Source: Metaruminococcus_A sp900762715
Lineage (GTDB): Bacteria > Bacillota > Clostridia > Oscillospirales > Ruminococcaceae
Assembly (NCBI GenBank): GCA_048204295.1
Contig: DBFBLF010000022.1
Coordinates: forward strand, 1 to 33,743
Direction of reading: 5' to 3'
DNA: 33,743 nt
A program made the position numbers and the translations under genes. Every line of letters begins with the position of its first letter. Within the stretch, counting starts at the first letter, position 1. The notes beneath the pieces were generated by a model that worked only from the letters and a program-made list of their open reading frames with translations, was not told the origin of the DNA and searched no databases. Positions 16,262 to 24,149 of the stretch are shown here, piece by piece.

Positions 16262-17503
16262 ATGAACCTTCTCGCCCATATACAAGACCACTTTCTAATC
16301 TTTGACGGCGCATTCGGGACCGTTCTAATGGACGGCTGCCTCAAACCCGGAGAAAATCCGACCGTTCTCAACATCACCCATCCGGAAGAGGTCGCCGCAA
16401 TCCACAAAAATTACCTGAAAAGCGGCGCGATGGTCGTTACCCTAAACACCTTCAGCTGTAGCCGGTTCAAGCTGGAGGGGCTCCCCTATACCATGGAGGA
16501 ACTGGTTAAAGCCGCTTTTGACTGCGCGGCCCGCGCAGTAGATGAAGCCGGAAAATCCGCCTATATCATCTACGACATGGGCCCCTGCGGCAAACTTCTT
16601 GAACCGATGGGCGAAGTATCATTCGGCGAAGCGTACGAACTGTGCAAAGAGCAGGCGCTCCTCGCCGAAAAGTACGGGGCGGACGCGGTTCTCATTGAAA
16701 CAATGGCCGACCTTTACGAGATCAAGGCGGCGCTGCTGGCCGTTAAGGAAAACACAAGCCTGCCGGTATTCTGCTCCATTACCATCGAACAAAATGGGCG
16801 CACTTATACCGGCGGCTGCATTGAAAGCATGGCGGCCATGCTGGAATCCCTTGGGGCAGACGCAGTAGGGATCAACTGCAGCGTCGGTCCCAAAGACCTT
16901 CTGCCCCATGCAAAAAAGCTGGCGTCGCTCACAAGGCTGCCGGTTATTATCCAGCCGAACGCCGGGCTTCCGCAGGAGCATGACGGCGTCACCACCTTCG
17001 ATGTGACTCCGGAAGAATACGCTGAAGTAATGGCGGAACTCGCCAAAAGCGGGGTGAATATCCTGGGCGGCTGCTGCGGCACCAATTACGACTATATCCG
17101 GCTCCTCGCCGAAAAGGTGCTTCCGCTTGAACCGGTAAAACGAAACGTTGCGCCCAGGGAAACGGCCTGCACGCCGTCCGTCTGCGTTGAAGTATCCGAA
17201 AACACTCCGGTTTTCTGCCTGGTGACGCCGGAAAACGCCGCCGAACTGAGCGGATATGTCTCCTCGGGCGATTTCGACAGCGTTCTCGATATTGTTCTTG
17301 ATAAGCTCTATGATGTGGAAGCAGAATATATCTTCTTAGACGCCACCCTTCTTTCGGGCGTTTCCCCGGAGCGGGTTTCTGCGCTTCTCAAGCACTTACA
17401 GACTGCCGTGCGCCTCCCCTTTGGCATTGCCGCGCAAAGCGTAGAAGACGCCGAAACGATGACACGGGAGTACAACGGGAAAGCATGGGTTAAACTGCTA
17501 TAA
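16262..17503 (+). CDS. Homocysteine S-methyltransferase-family protein with a truncated C-terminal domain
   Basis: The first 300 or so residues match the homocysteine-binding barrel of cobalamin-dependent methionine synthase (MetH). The zinc ligands are Cys206 (GINCSVGP), Cys271 and Cys272 (GGCCGTN), nearly identical in position to those of Thermotoga MetH. The last 100 residues weakly resemble the start of a pterin-binding domain (DVEAEYIFLDATLL, then YNGKAWVKLL) but are far too short for one. There is no cobalamin domain. It could therefore make methionine only with a separate methyl donor protein. The start was set at 16262 because AAAAGGAG precedes it; the ATG at 16232 lies almost at the expected transcription start. 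Length is 413 residues. Confidence 0.85.
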   Translation: MNLLAHIQDHFLIFDGAFGTVLMDGCLKPGENPTVLNITHPEEVAAIHKNYLKSGAMVVTLNTFSCSRFKLEGLPYTMEELVKAAFDCAARAVDEAGKSAYIIYDMGPCGKLLEPMGEVSFGEAYELCKEQALLAEKYGADAVLIETMADLYEIKAALLAVKENTSLPVFCSITIEQNGRTYTGGCIESMAAMLESLGADAVGINCSVGPKDLLPHAKKLASLTRLPVIIQPNAGLPQEHDGVTTFDVTPEEYAEVMAELAKSGVNILGGCCGTNYDYIRLLAEKVLPLEPVKRNVAPRETACTPSVCVEVSENTPVFCLVTPENAAELSGYVSSGDFDSVLDIVLDKLYDVEAEYIFLDATLLSGVSPERVSALLKHLQTAVRLPFGIAAQSVEDAETMTREYNGKAWVKLL

Positions 17504-17542
17504 AAATATTTTGAAAACCGCAGGATTCAGGAGGAAAATGAG

Positions 17543-18034
17543 ATGCTCTGCCCTAAATGCGGCAAAAAGCTCCAAAAAACGTATAAATGCTCTGACTGCC
17601 AGTTAAACCTGAAGCAGATGTCCTGGTACCGGTTTCTCATCTATTTTCTGCTGTTTGCAGAAGCGCTGCTGGCTGTTGTCAGCGGAATCAGGCTGCTTGT
17701 AGGGGACGCTCCCGACGGGCTTTACATTAATTACCCAATGATGCTGGAGATCGACAGGGTTTTCGGGATCCTCTATCTTTTCCTGGGCGCAGGCTACCTT
17801 TTGTGCAGGCAGTCTCTGTACCGCTTTAAAAAAAGGGCCGTTTCTTTGTACCTGGTTCTGGTATCCTGTTCGGCAACAATCGGCTTGATATACAAACTAA
17901 CGGTTCATTGTTTTTACAGGCTTAAGCCAACGTCGTTTGTCTTCGATTCCCTGGTGTTGATTTTTTACGCCGTTTTGTTTGTTTTGAGCGCGATTTATTT
18001 TAAAAAAAGAAACTATTTGTTTATGAACGGTTGA
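17543..18034 (+). CDS. Zinc-ribbon protein with four transmembrane helices
   Basis: I do not recognise a named family. The 163-residue protein opens with a zinc-ribbon (Cys3, Cys6, Cys16, Cys19) and continues into four hydrophobic helices at about 28-52, 70-88, 97-118 and 131-150, ending in a short basic tail. This architecture is common among small Firmicutes membrane proteins of unknown role. It starts 39 bp after the methyltransferase gene with GAGGA as ribosome site, and no terminator is visible between them, so it is probably cotranscribed. Confidence 0.75.
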   Translation: MLCPKCGKKLQKTYKCSDCQLNLKQMSWYRFLIYFLLFAEALLAVVSGIRLLVGDAPDGLYINYPMMLEIDRVFGILYLFLGAGYLLCRQSLYRFKKRAVSLYLVLVSCSATIGLIYKLTVHCFYRLKPTSFVFDSLVLIFYAVLFVLSAIYFKKRNYLFMNG

Positions 18035-18079
18035 AAAAAGGATACCTCCCTGCCTTACCGGGCGGGAGGCATCCTTTTT
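18035..18079. terminator. Bidirectional terminator between convergent genes
   Basis: A long stem (AAAAAGGAT-CCTCCC pairing with GGGAGG-ATCCTTTTT, with a mismatch and a bulge) is flanked by A and T runs. It can serve both the zinc-ribbon gene and the convergent AraC-type gene. Confidence 0.88.
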
Positions 18080-18080
18080 A

Positions 18081-18956
18081 TTAGATTAAGATTCTGTTTT
18101 GGATCATTCCCATATACTGCTTGGGAGAATAGCCGAACTCCCCCTTGAAACTACGGGAGAAGTTGGAATAATCGTTAAACCCGCTCCGGATAAAGGAGTC
18201 GTTCACCGTTCCGCCCTCCTGCAGGAGGGCACGGGCGTTCATCAGCCGTTTTTTGAGAACGTACTGGTGGAGAGTAAACCCAACGTTTTCTTTGAACTGC
18301 CGGCTCAGATGGTATTTGCTGATATAAAACTCCCGCGCCAGCGTATCGAGCGACAGGTCACCGCAGAGGTTTTCGTTGATATAATGGATAATATCGCTGA
18401 TTTTTTCGTTATACTCCACCTCCGCCATATCGCCCTCCGACATGGCGAAATAGGCCTTATTGAGCAGGACGAGCAGCTCGGTGATATACGCCCTGCTCAA
18501 CGTTGCGCTCCCGTACACATCGCTCCCGTAAACCGCTTCAAGCCGCTCGTATATTTTTTTAATCATCCTGAACATCTCGTTTGAGGGGCGCAAGAGGTTG
18601 TTATGGTGGCGCGCGGAGTCATCAAAGCAGGCAGTGAGATTGATTTCTCCCTGCTCAATCCCCCGGATGTACCCGGGGTGGACCCAGACGACGATCCGTT
18701 CGTAAATTTTGCCCAGCTCAATCAGCGGGCGGTGAACCTCCTTGTTGTTGATCAGCAGAATATCTCCCGGCTTGAGGTAGTAAGTCCGCCCTTCAATCAC
18801 ACAGTTGACCTTTCCGGAGATGAAGTAGTAAATCTCATAAAAATCGTGGTTGTGGTAATCGACGTTCAGCGGTTTGTTGTCAGAAAAATGGAAGAGTTCA
18901 AAATTCGGCCTGCTCATCACCTGCCTGGGGTTAAACTCCTGCTTGACCGCACTCAC
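18081..18956 (-). CDS. AraC-family transcriptional regulator, probable hexuronate operon activator
   Basis: The 291-residue protein has an N-terminal cupin sensor domain (DYHNHDFYEIYYFISGKV, then YYLKPGDILLINNKEVH) and a C-terminal pair of AraC helix-turn-helix motifs (LAREFYISKYHLSRQFKENVG, shown in part, and a second ending in FSRSFKGEFGYSPKQY). Such regulators usually bind a sugar or sugar acid and activate the adjacent operon. The start is GTG with AAAGGAG eight bases upstream. It is divergent from uxaC across a 146-bp region that contains a 21-bp-spaced direct repeat. The ligand is inferred to be glucuronate or a pathway intermediate. Confidence 0.88.
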   Translation of the reverse strand: MSAVKQEFNPRQVMSRPNFELFHFSDNKPLNVDYHNHDFYEIYYFISGKVNCVIEGRTYYLKPGDILLINNKEVHRPLIELGKIYERIVVWVHPGYIRGIEQGEINLTACFDDSARHHNNLLRPSNEMFRMIKKIYERLEAVYGSDVYGSATLSRAYITELLVLLNKAYFAMSEGDMAEVEYNEKISDIIHYINENLCGDLSLDTLAREFYISKYHLSRQFKENVGFTLHQYVLKKRLMNARALLQEGGTVNDSFIRSGFNDYSNFSRSFKGEFGYSPKQYMGMIQNRILI

Positions 18957-19002
18957 AAAAACATCTCCTTTCCCACATTTTCACATTCTTTTTTACATTT
19001 TT

Positions 19003-19031
19003 ATAGTAAAGCAATTTTTGCTATTTTTCAA
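19003..19031 (-). promoter_or_regulatory. Possible promoter of the AraC-type gene
   Basis: On the minus strand TTGAAA (19026-19031) lies 17 bp from TACTAT (19003-19008). The promoter overlaps the first copy of the direct repeat, so the regulator may repress its own gene. Confidence 0.4.
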
Positions 19032-19051
19032 GCAATAATAGCTAATTTTTT
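19010..19051 (+). promoter_or_regulatory. Tandem 21-bp direct repeat, candidate AraC-type operator
   Basis: Two 21-bp units begin at 19010 and 19031, each starting AGCAAT and containing GCTA ten bases in; 15 of 21 positions agree. Spacing of 21 bp (two turns) in the same orientation is the normal arrangement of AraC-family half-sites. The second unit would overlap the -35 region of the uxaC promoter, as expected for activation. Unit 1 also contains the inverted repeat AGCAA-TTT-TTGCT. Confidence 0.55.
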
Positions 19052-19071
19052 TGCAAAAAATGATGTATACT
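19043..19071 (+). promoter_or_regulatory. Promoter of the hexuronate operon
   Basis: TATACT (19066-19071) is a good -10 box. The corresponding -35 position (19043-19048) is poor, as is common for activator-dependent promoters. A perfect 14-bp palindrome, TTTTTTGCAAAAAA (19047-19060), lies between the two boxes and might bind another factor. Confidence 0.5.
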
Positions 19072-19102
19072 GAAATCAACATTAAATTGGGAGGGATATG
19101 CC

Positions 19103-20518
19103 TTGTCCTTTATCAACGATTCATTTATGCTGCAAAGCGACACAGCCCGGCTGTTATACCACAACCACGCTGAAAAAATGCCGATTTTCGATTATCACTG
19201 CCACCTGAGCGCGGCGGAGGTGCTGGAAAACAAACGGTTTGAAACCATCACGGAGCTTTGGCTTTCCGGCGACCATTACAAATGGCGGCTGATGCGGGCA
19301 AACGGCGTAGACGAGTTCTATATCACCGGAACTGCCAGCCCGTATGAGAAATTTGAAAAATGGGCGGAAACGATTTCCCGGTGTTACGGAAACCCTCTCT
19401 ACCATTGGACTCACCTGGAACTCAAACGCTATTTCGGCGTAGACGAGCCCCTTTGCAAAGAAAACGCCAGAGAGGTTTATGACGCCTGCAACAGCCTTCT
19501 TCAGAAAGAAGAATTCCGCGCCCGCGGGCTGATTCTTCAGTCCGGCGTTGCGGCACTCTGTACAACAGACGACCCGGCCGACGACCTAAAAAGCCATATT
19601 GCGCTGACAGACGACCCCTCCTTCCCCGTTCAGGTTCTCCCCACCTTCCGGCCCGATAAAGCAATTCATCTTGAAAACGACGGCTTTACCAGTTACATAA
19701 AGGAACTGGGCGCCGCAGCAAACGTCGATATCAAAGACTTCGATTCCCTCAAGCTCGCTCTTCTAAAGCGGGCGGAGTTTTTCAAAAACCACGGCTGCCT
19801 TCTTTCCGACCACGCCTTCGGCGCGCCGGAATTCACTGCCTGTGACAAGAAAGACGCGGACGCCGCCTTTGCCAAAGCACTTGCGGGAGAGGCGCTGACT
19901 GCGGCCGACGTCAGCGCCTACCATACCCAAATAATGCTTTACCTGGGCAGCATTTATGATCAGTTGGGGTTCGCCATGCAGCTCCACCTTGGTGTTGTGC
20001 GCAGCGTCAACACCGCCATGTTTAAAATGGCGGGGGCAGACACCGGCTTCGACGCTATTGGGGACGACCTTTCGGTTGAATCCATTCTCCGGCTCCTCGA
20101 TGGGATGGAGCGGCAGAACAGCCTGCCGAAGACCATTCTGTACAGCCTTAACCCCAACGACAACGACCGCCTTGCGGTGGCAGCCGGCTGTTTTCAGAAA
20201 AGCCCGGCCGCCGGAAAGGTCCAGCTCGGCGCCGCCTGGTGGTTCAATGACCACCGCGACGGGATGGTCAACCAGATGAAGGCCCTTGCAAACACCGGCA
20301 TTCTGGCAAACTTCATCGGCATGCTGACCGATTCCAGGAGTTTTGTTTCCTACACACGGCACGAATATTTCCGCCGCATCCTCTGCAACCTGCTCGGCGG
20401 CTGGATTGACGCCGGTGAAATCCCGGCCGACTTTGAAAAACTCGGCAAAGTCGTTGAAGATATCTGCTTCAACAACGCTGCAAACTTCTTCGGTCTTCCC
20501 CAGTCCAAAGTATTTTAA
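19103..20518 (+). CDS. uxaC: Glucuronate isomerase
   Basis: The enzyme converts D-glucuronate to D-fructuronate (and galacturonate to tagaturonate), the first cytoplasmic step of hexuronate breakdown. The metal-binding His32 and His34 are in DYHCHLS. The family segments LELKRYFGV, LCTTDDPADDL and AWWFNDHRDGM are present. The 471-residue length is normal. The start is TTG with GGGAGGG seven bases upstream; the ATG at 19098 is in another frame and hits a stop after about 35 codons. It is the first gene of the glucuronate operon. Confidence 0.96.
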   Translation: MSFINDSFMLQSDTARLLYHNHAEKMPIFDYHCHLSAAEVLENKRFETITELWLSGDHYKWRLMRANGVDEFYITGTASPYEKFEKWAETISRCYGNPLYHWTHLELKRYFGVDEPLCKENAREVYDACNSLLQKEEFRARGLILQSGVAALCTTDDPADDLKSHIALTDDPSFPVQVLPTFRPDKAIHLENDGFTSYIKELGAAANVDIKDFDSLKLALLKRAEFFKNHGCLLSDHAFGAPEFTACDKKDADAAFAKALAGEALTAADVSAYHTQIMLYLGSIYDQLGFAMQLHLGVVRSVNTAMFKMAGADTGFDAIGDDLSVESILRLLDGMERQNSLPKTILYSLNPNDNDRLAVAAGCFQKSPAAGKVQLGAAWWFNDHRDGMVNQMKALANTGILANFIGMLTDSRSFVSYTRHEYFRRILCNLLGGWIDAGEIPADFEKLGKVVEDICFNNAANFFGLPQSKVF

Positions 20519-20565
20519 AATCATTTACAGAATCCAACATGACAATTGACGAAGGAGATGTTACA

Positions 20566-21804
20566 ATGGTTTCAGAAACAAAATGGCCTACCTATGACGA
20601 ACTTCCATCCATCAAAAATATGCCGGACTGTACAGTGGACCGGTACGGCAGAAAAATCGCCTCCGTAGAACAGTGGGAGGAACAGCGCGCCTATTTGAAA
20701 GAGATGTTTGCTCACTATATGTACGGGCATGCTCCAAAAGAACGCGGCAAAATCACGGCAAACATTACGGAAAAAGGCCTCTTGTTCGGGGGTCAGGCTG
20801 TTGAAGAATGGTTGACGCTCTCTTTTGGAGTTGCCGGAACTGTTTCCATGCAGGTGCGGTTCCTCTACCCGAATACCCCCGGCAAACGCTTCCCTCTGAT
20901 TATCCGTTCCGCCGACAACCTGAAAGAACCCATCCCGCTCGAAGAAAAAGCGGTGACTGAATATGGGTTTGCGCTGGCGGCTTTCAACCGCAACAATCTC
21001 TGCGGCGACCGGACTTTGCTCGAAATGGTCGTAAAGCTCCGGGACGGCACCCTTGAAACCAATCCGACCACTTTTGCAGCGGTTCAGCGAATGGATAAAA
21101 TCACGCCTGCCAAAATTGATTTTGACAATATCCATCCCCTCGCTGCGGCTTATCCAGGCTATGACTGGGGTGAGGTCGCCCAGTGGGGCTTTGGCTATCT
21201 CATCTGCATGGACTATTTTGAAACGCTGCCGCAGGTCGACACTAAAAAAATTTGCTACACTGGGCATTCCCGCCTTGGAAAGGCTGCGCTTTGGGCTGGG
21301 CTTTACGATGAACGCGCCGCCGTTGTCACGCCGAACGGTTCCGGCTGCGGGGGCGTTGGTTCCCTGCGTTTCATCGGCACCCGGGAAGGGCTATGCCAGG
21401 ACCCCGAAAAATGCGAAGCAGTCGGTGGAATCATGAATTTTGCGCCGGAGTGGTGGTGCCCTGAGTTTGGAAACTTCGGTGACAACAGTGTTTACCCGGA
21501 ACGCGAACGCCGGCTTCCCTTTGACGCGAATACCCTGCGGGCGGCCATTGCCCCCCGCGCCTGCTTCACCACCGAGGGCCTCGGCGACTATTGGTCGAAT
21601 CCCTGCGGCACCCAATATGCCTGGGAAGACGCCCAGCCTCTTTTCGACCTGCTGGGGATTTCGGAGAAAAACGGCATCCACTTCCGGGAGGGCGGGCACG
21701 CCCATAACGAAGAAGACTGGCAGGCACTGTTAACTTACTGTAATTTCCTCTGGTTCGGCAAACCGCTGACCGGGGATATTAATAAAAAATACTTCAAACG
21801 GTAA
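20566..21804 (+). CDS. CE15-type glucuronoyl esterase homologue, predicted cytoplasmic
   Basis: This is an alpha/beta hydrolase of 412 residues in the glucuronoyl esterase (CE15) group, which cleave esters at the glucuronic acid carboxyl of glucuronoxylan. The nucleophile is Ser235 in GHSRLGKAALWAG, the histidine is probably His378 in EGGHAHNEEDW, and SGCGG oxyanion-side glycines follow. The usual acid before SGxGG is Gly258 (PNGSGCGG); Asp341 in LGDYWSNP may be the alternative acid seen in some bacterial members. There is no signal peptide, unlike most characterised members. The start at 20566 follows GAAGGAG; the ATG at 20539 lies upstream of that site. It sits between uxaC and GH67 in the glucuronate operon. 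Confidence 0.78.
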   Translation: MVSETKWPTYDELPSIKNMPDCTVDRYGRKIASVEQWEEQRAYLKEMFAHYMYGHAPKERGKITANITEKGLLFGGQAVEEWLTLSFGVAGTVSMQVRFLYPNTPGKRFPLIIRSADNLKEPIPLEEKAVTEYGFALAAFNRNNLCGDRTLLEMVVKLRDGTLETNPTTFAAVQRMDKITPAKIDFDNIHPLAAAYPGYDWGEVAQWGFGYLICMDYFETLPQVDTKKICYTGHSRLGKAALWAGLYDERAAVVTPNGSGCGGVGSLRFIGTREGLCQDPEKCEAVGGIMNFAPEWWCPEFGNFGDNSVYPERERRLPFDANTLRAAIAPRACFTTEGLGDYWSNPCGTQYAWEDAQPLFDLLGISEKNGIHFREGGHAHNEEDWQALLTYCNFLWFGKPLTGDINKKYFKR

Positions 21805-21988
21805 ACCAATCAAGAACCTGCATCCATAGGACTGAAGCGTACAAATTTCGAGAGAATCTGCGCCGATGCAAGGCAAATTTCCGTGGCAATGCTTCCATCT
21901 TGCAGAAAAAACGCGGAAATGGTGAAAACTCACCGAAAGACGGATGATTCACGACTATGGGTACCAAACCAAAGAAAGGAAGTATGTT
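21805..21988 (+). other. 184-bp spacer inside the hexuronate operon
   Basis: No convincing gene is present. An imperfect hairpin is possible (ATTTCCGTG at 21877-21885 with CGCGGAAAT at 21912-21920, plus an inner GCAA/TTGC). No T run follows, so it is not a standard terminator. It may affect mRNA processing or relative expression. Confidence 0.3.
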
Positions 21989-23989
21989 ATGAGCGCACTT
22001 TATGACTGCTGGCTGCGGTACGACACCAATGCTGATTCTTTGAATAAGGAGATGCTGGCCGAAAACCTCGCTTCCGTCAGCGTTGAAAACGGGGATAAGA
22101 TCACCGCTTCAGCCGTTGAGGAAATCGAGCGCTTCTGCAAAGCACTCGGCCTTCCCGCCCCTCAAAAAGTGGAGTCTGGCGCTAGTCTCCGCCTGGTCGC
22201 CGGTCTTGCCGCCGTTGAGCACAAAGATGGTTACGTCATTGAAAAAAGCAGCCACGGCTTTATGGTAGCGGGCGAAAGCTCCACTGGCCTTCTCTACGGT
22301 GTTTTCAGCCTTTTGCAGGGCCTTTCTCTGGGCAAAACGCCTGAGGAATGCTGTAAAATGGACTATCCCCGCAATGAGATCAGAATGATCAACCAGTGGG
22401 ACAACGGCGACGGAGATATTGAACGCGGTTACGCCGGGCGTTCCATCTTCTTCAAGGATTATAAGTTTATGGAAGACTTGAGCCGAATCAAAGATTATGC
22501 CCGGATGCTCGCCTCGGTCGGCCTCAACGCCATTTCGATCAACAATGTCAACGTCCATTTTCACGAGACCAAGTTTATCACCTCGGAATACCTTCCAATG
22601 GTAAAACGGTACAACGACGTTTTCAACAGCTACGGAATTACCATGTATATGTGCGTCAACTTTGCGGCGCCGATCCAGCTTGGCGGGATCGATGTCTCAG
22701 ACCCGCTGGACGAACGTGTCCGCGCCTGGTGGAAAGAGGCGGCGAAAACCATTTATGAAGCGGTTCCCAACTTTGGCGGCTTCCTTGTAAAAGCCGATTC
22801 CGAAGGCCGGCCCGGCCCGTTCACCTATGGCCGGAACCATGCCGACGGTTCCAACATGCTGGCCGAGGCGGTCAAGCCCTACGGCGGCCTTGTCATCTGG
22901 CGCTGTTTCGTTTACAACTGCAACCAGGACTGGCGCGACCGCAAAACAGACCGTGCCCGCGCCGCTTACGACCATTTCATGCCGCTTGACGGAAAATTTG
23001 CCGACAACGTCATCCTCCAGATTAAAAACGGCCCCATGGATTTCCAAATCCGCGAGGCAGTCTCCCCGCTTCTCGGCGCAATGCCGAACACCAACCAGAT
23101 TCTGGAATTTGAGGTTACCCAGGAATACACCGGGCAACAGCGCCACCTGTGCTACCTCATCCCGCTCTGGAAAGAGGTCCTTGATTTTGACACCTACGCA
23201 AAAGGGGAAGGCTCTTACGTCAAGAAAATGTGCGACGGCAGCCTGCACAGCCCGAAACATGCCGGCCTTGCCGCCGTTTCAAACATCGGCGACGATGAGT
23301 GCTGGACCGGAAGCCCGCTTGCACAGGCGAACCTCTACGGCTACGGGCGGCTCTGCTGGAACGCGGATCTCACCGCTGAGGAAATTGCGAAAGAGTGGGT
23401 AGGCCTCACCCTAAGCACCAACAAGGCCGTTATGGATGTCATGCTCCCGATGCTGATGACCTCCCGCCGCACCTATGAGAACTACACCTCTCCTCTCGGC
23501 GTTGGCTGGATGGTCACCCCACACGTCCACTATGGGCCAAGCGTTGACGGCTACGAATACGACCGTTGGGGCACCTACCATTTCGCGGACTGGAAAGGAA
23601 TCGGCGTTGACCGCACCGTCGCAACCGGCACCGGCTACACCAGCCAATATGCCGAGCCGAATGCTTCCACTTATGAAAACCTTGCCACCTGCCCGGACGA
23701 CCTGCTTCTGTTCTTCCACCATGTGGACTACACCTACAAGCTCAAATCCGGCAAAACATTAATTCAGCATATCTACGACACCCACTTTGAAGGGGTTGAA
23801 ACGGTCAAGGGTTATATCAGAGACTGGGCGACTCTGGAAAATATGATTCAGCCGGACATCTTTGCCCTTGTAAAAGAGCGGCTGGGAATCCAGCTTGAAA
23901 ACGCCAGAGAGTGGCGGGATATTGTCAACACCTATTTCTACCGTCATACCGGCATTCCGGATGCAAACGGCCGGAAAATTTACCCGTAA
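21989..23989 (+). CDS. GH67 alpha-glucuronidase, predicted cytoplasmic
   Basis: The enzyme releases (4-O-methyl-)D-glucuronic acid from short xylo-oligosaccharides. The catalytic acid is Glu272 (KADSEGRPGP) and the paired bases are Asp351 (NGPMDFQ) and Glu379 (TQEYTGQ). All three lie exactly 13 residues before their counterparts Glu285, Asp364 and Glu392 as I recall them for the Geobacillus enzyme. Length is 666 residues from the chosen start, typical of GH67. That ATG at 21989 follows AAAGGAAG; an in-frame ATG at 21944 has no ribosome site. There is no signal peptide, so the substrate must be imported. Its product feeds UxaC. Confidence 0.95.
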   Translation: MSALYDCWLRYDTNADSLNKEMLAENLASVSVENGDKITASAVEEIERFCKALGLPAPQKVESGASLRLVAGLAAVEHKDGYVIEKSSHGFMVAGESSTGLLYGVFSLLQGLSLGKTPEECCKMDYPRNEIRMINQWDNGDGDIERGYAGRSIFFKDYKFMEDLSRIKDYARMLASVGLNAISINNVNVHFHETKFITSEYLPMVKRYNDVFNSYGITMYMCVNFAAPIQLGGIDVSDPLDERVRAWWKEAAKTIYEAVPNFGGFLVKADSEGRPGPFTYGRNHADGSNMLAEAVKPYGGLVIWRCFVYNCNQDWRDRKTDRARAAYDHFMPLDGKFADNVILQIKNGPMDFQIREAVSPLLGAMPNTNQILEFEVTQEYTGQQRHLCYLIPLWKEVLDFDTYAKGEGSYVKKMCDGSLHSPKHAGLAAVSNIGDDECWTGSPLAQANLYGYGRLCWNADLTAEEIAKEWVGLTLSTNKAVMDVMLPMLMTSRRTYENYTSPLGVGWMVTPHVHYGPSVDGYEYDRWGTYHFADWKGIGVDRTVATGTGYTSQYAEPNASTYENLATCPDDLLLFFHHVDYTYKLKSGKTLIQHIYDTHFEGVETVKGYIRDWATLENMIQPDIFALVKERLGIQLENAREWRDIVNTYFYRHTGIPDANGRKIYP

Positions 23990-24056
23990 TGCGCCGCGAA
24001 TAAAGCAAACCCGGTACCCAAAAGAGATAAAGTTCCCGTACCCACACTCATTTAGC

Positions 24057-24082
24057 TTGAAAACCATTGTAACGGTTTTCAA
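24057..24082 (+). promoter_or_regulatory. 26-bp palindrome with cre-like core upstream of the SDR gene
   Basis: TTGAAAACC (24057-24065) and GGTTTTCAA (24074-24082) form a perfect inverted repeat with an 8-bp centre. TTGTAACGGTTTTCA (24067-24081) differs from the CcpA cre consensus at one central position. No T run follows the right arm, so termination is unlikely. A TATATA follows at about 24117. It could be an operator for an internal promoter or an mRNA-processing hairpin. Confidence 0.45.
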
Positions 24083-24149
24083 AAATAGTTTCGTGGACTG
24101 TTTTGGAGTTAAACCACTATATAAAAACGCAACTGAAAGGATGTTTTTT

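Noticed and set aside
19098..19202. ATG at 19098 as the uxaC start
   Set aside because: It is out of frame and hits a stop after about 35 codons; the TTG at 19103 is in frame with the conserved protein.
19763..20524. 253-codon open frame on the minus strand
   Set aside because: It is the antisense shadow of uxaC, created by codon bias.
22827..23402. 191-codon plus-strand frame within GH67
   Set aside because: Serine/arginine/threonine-rich translation typical of an out-of-frame shadow; it spans the GH67 catalytic region.
24014..24044. Repeated GTACCCA words upstream of the SDR gene
   Set aside because: Two short copies 24 bp apart are too little to distinguish from chance.
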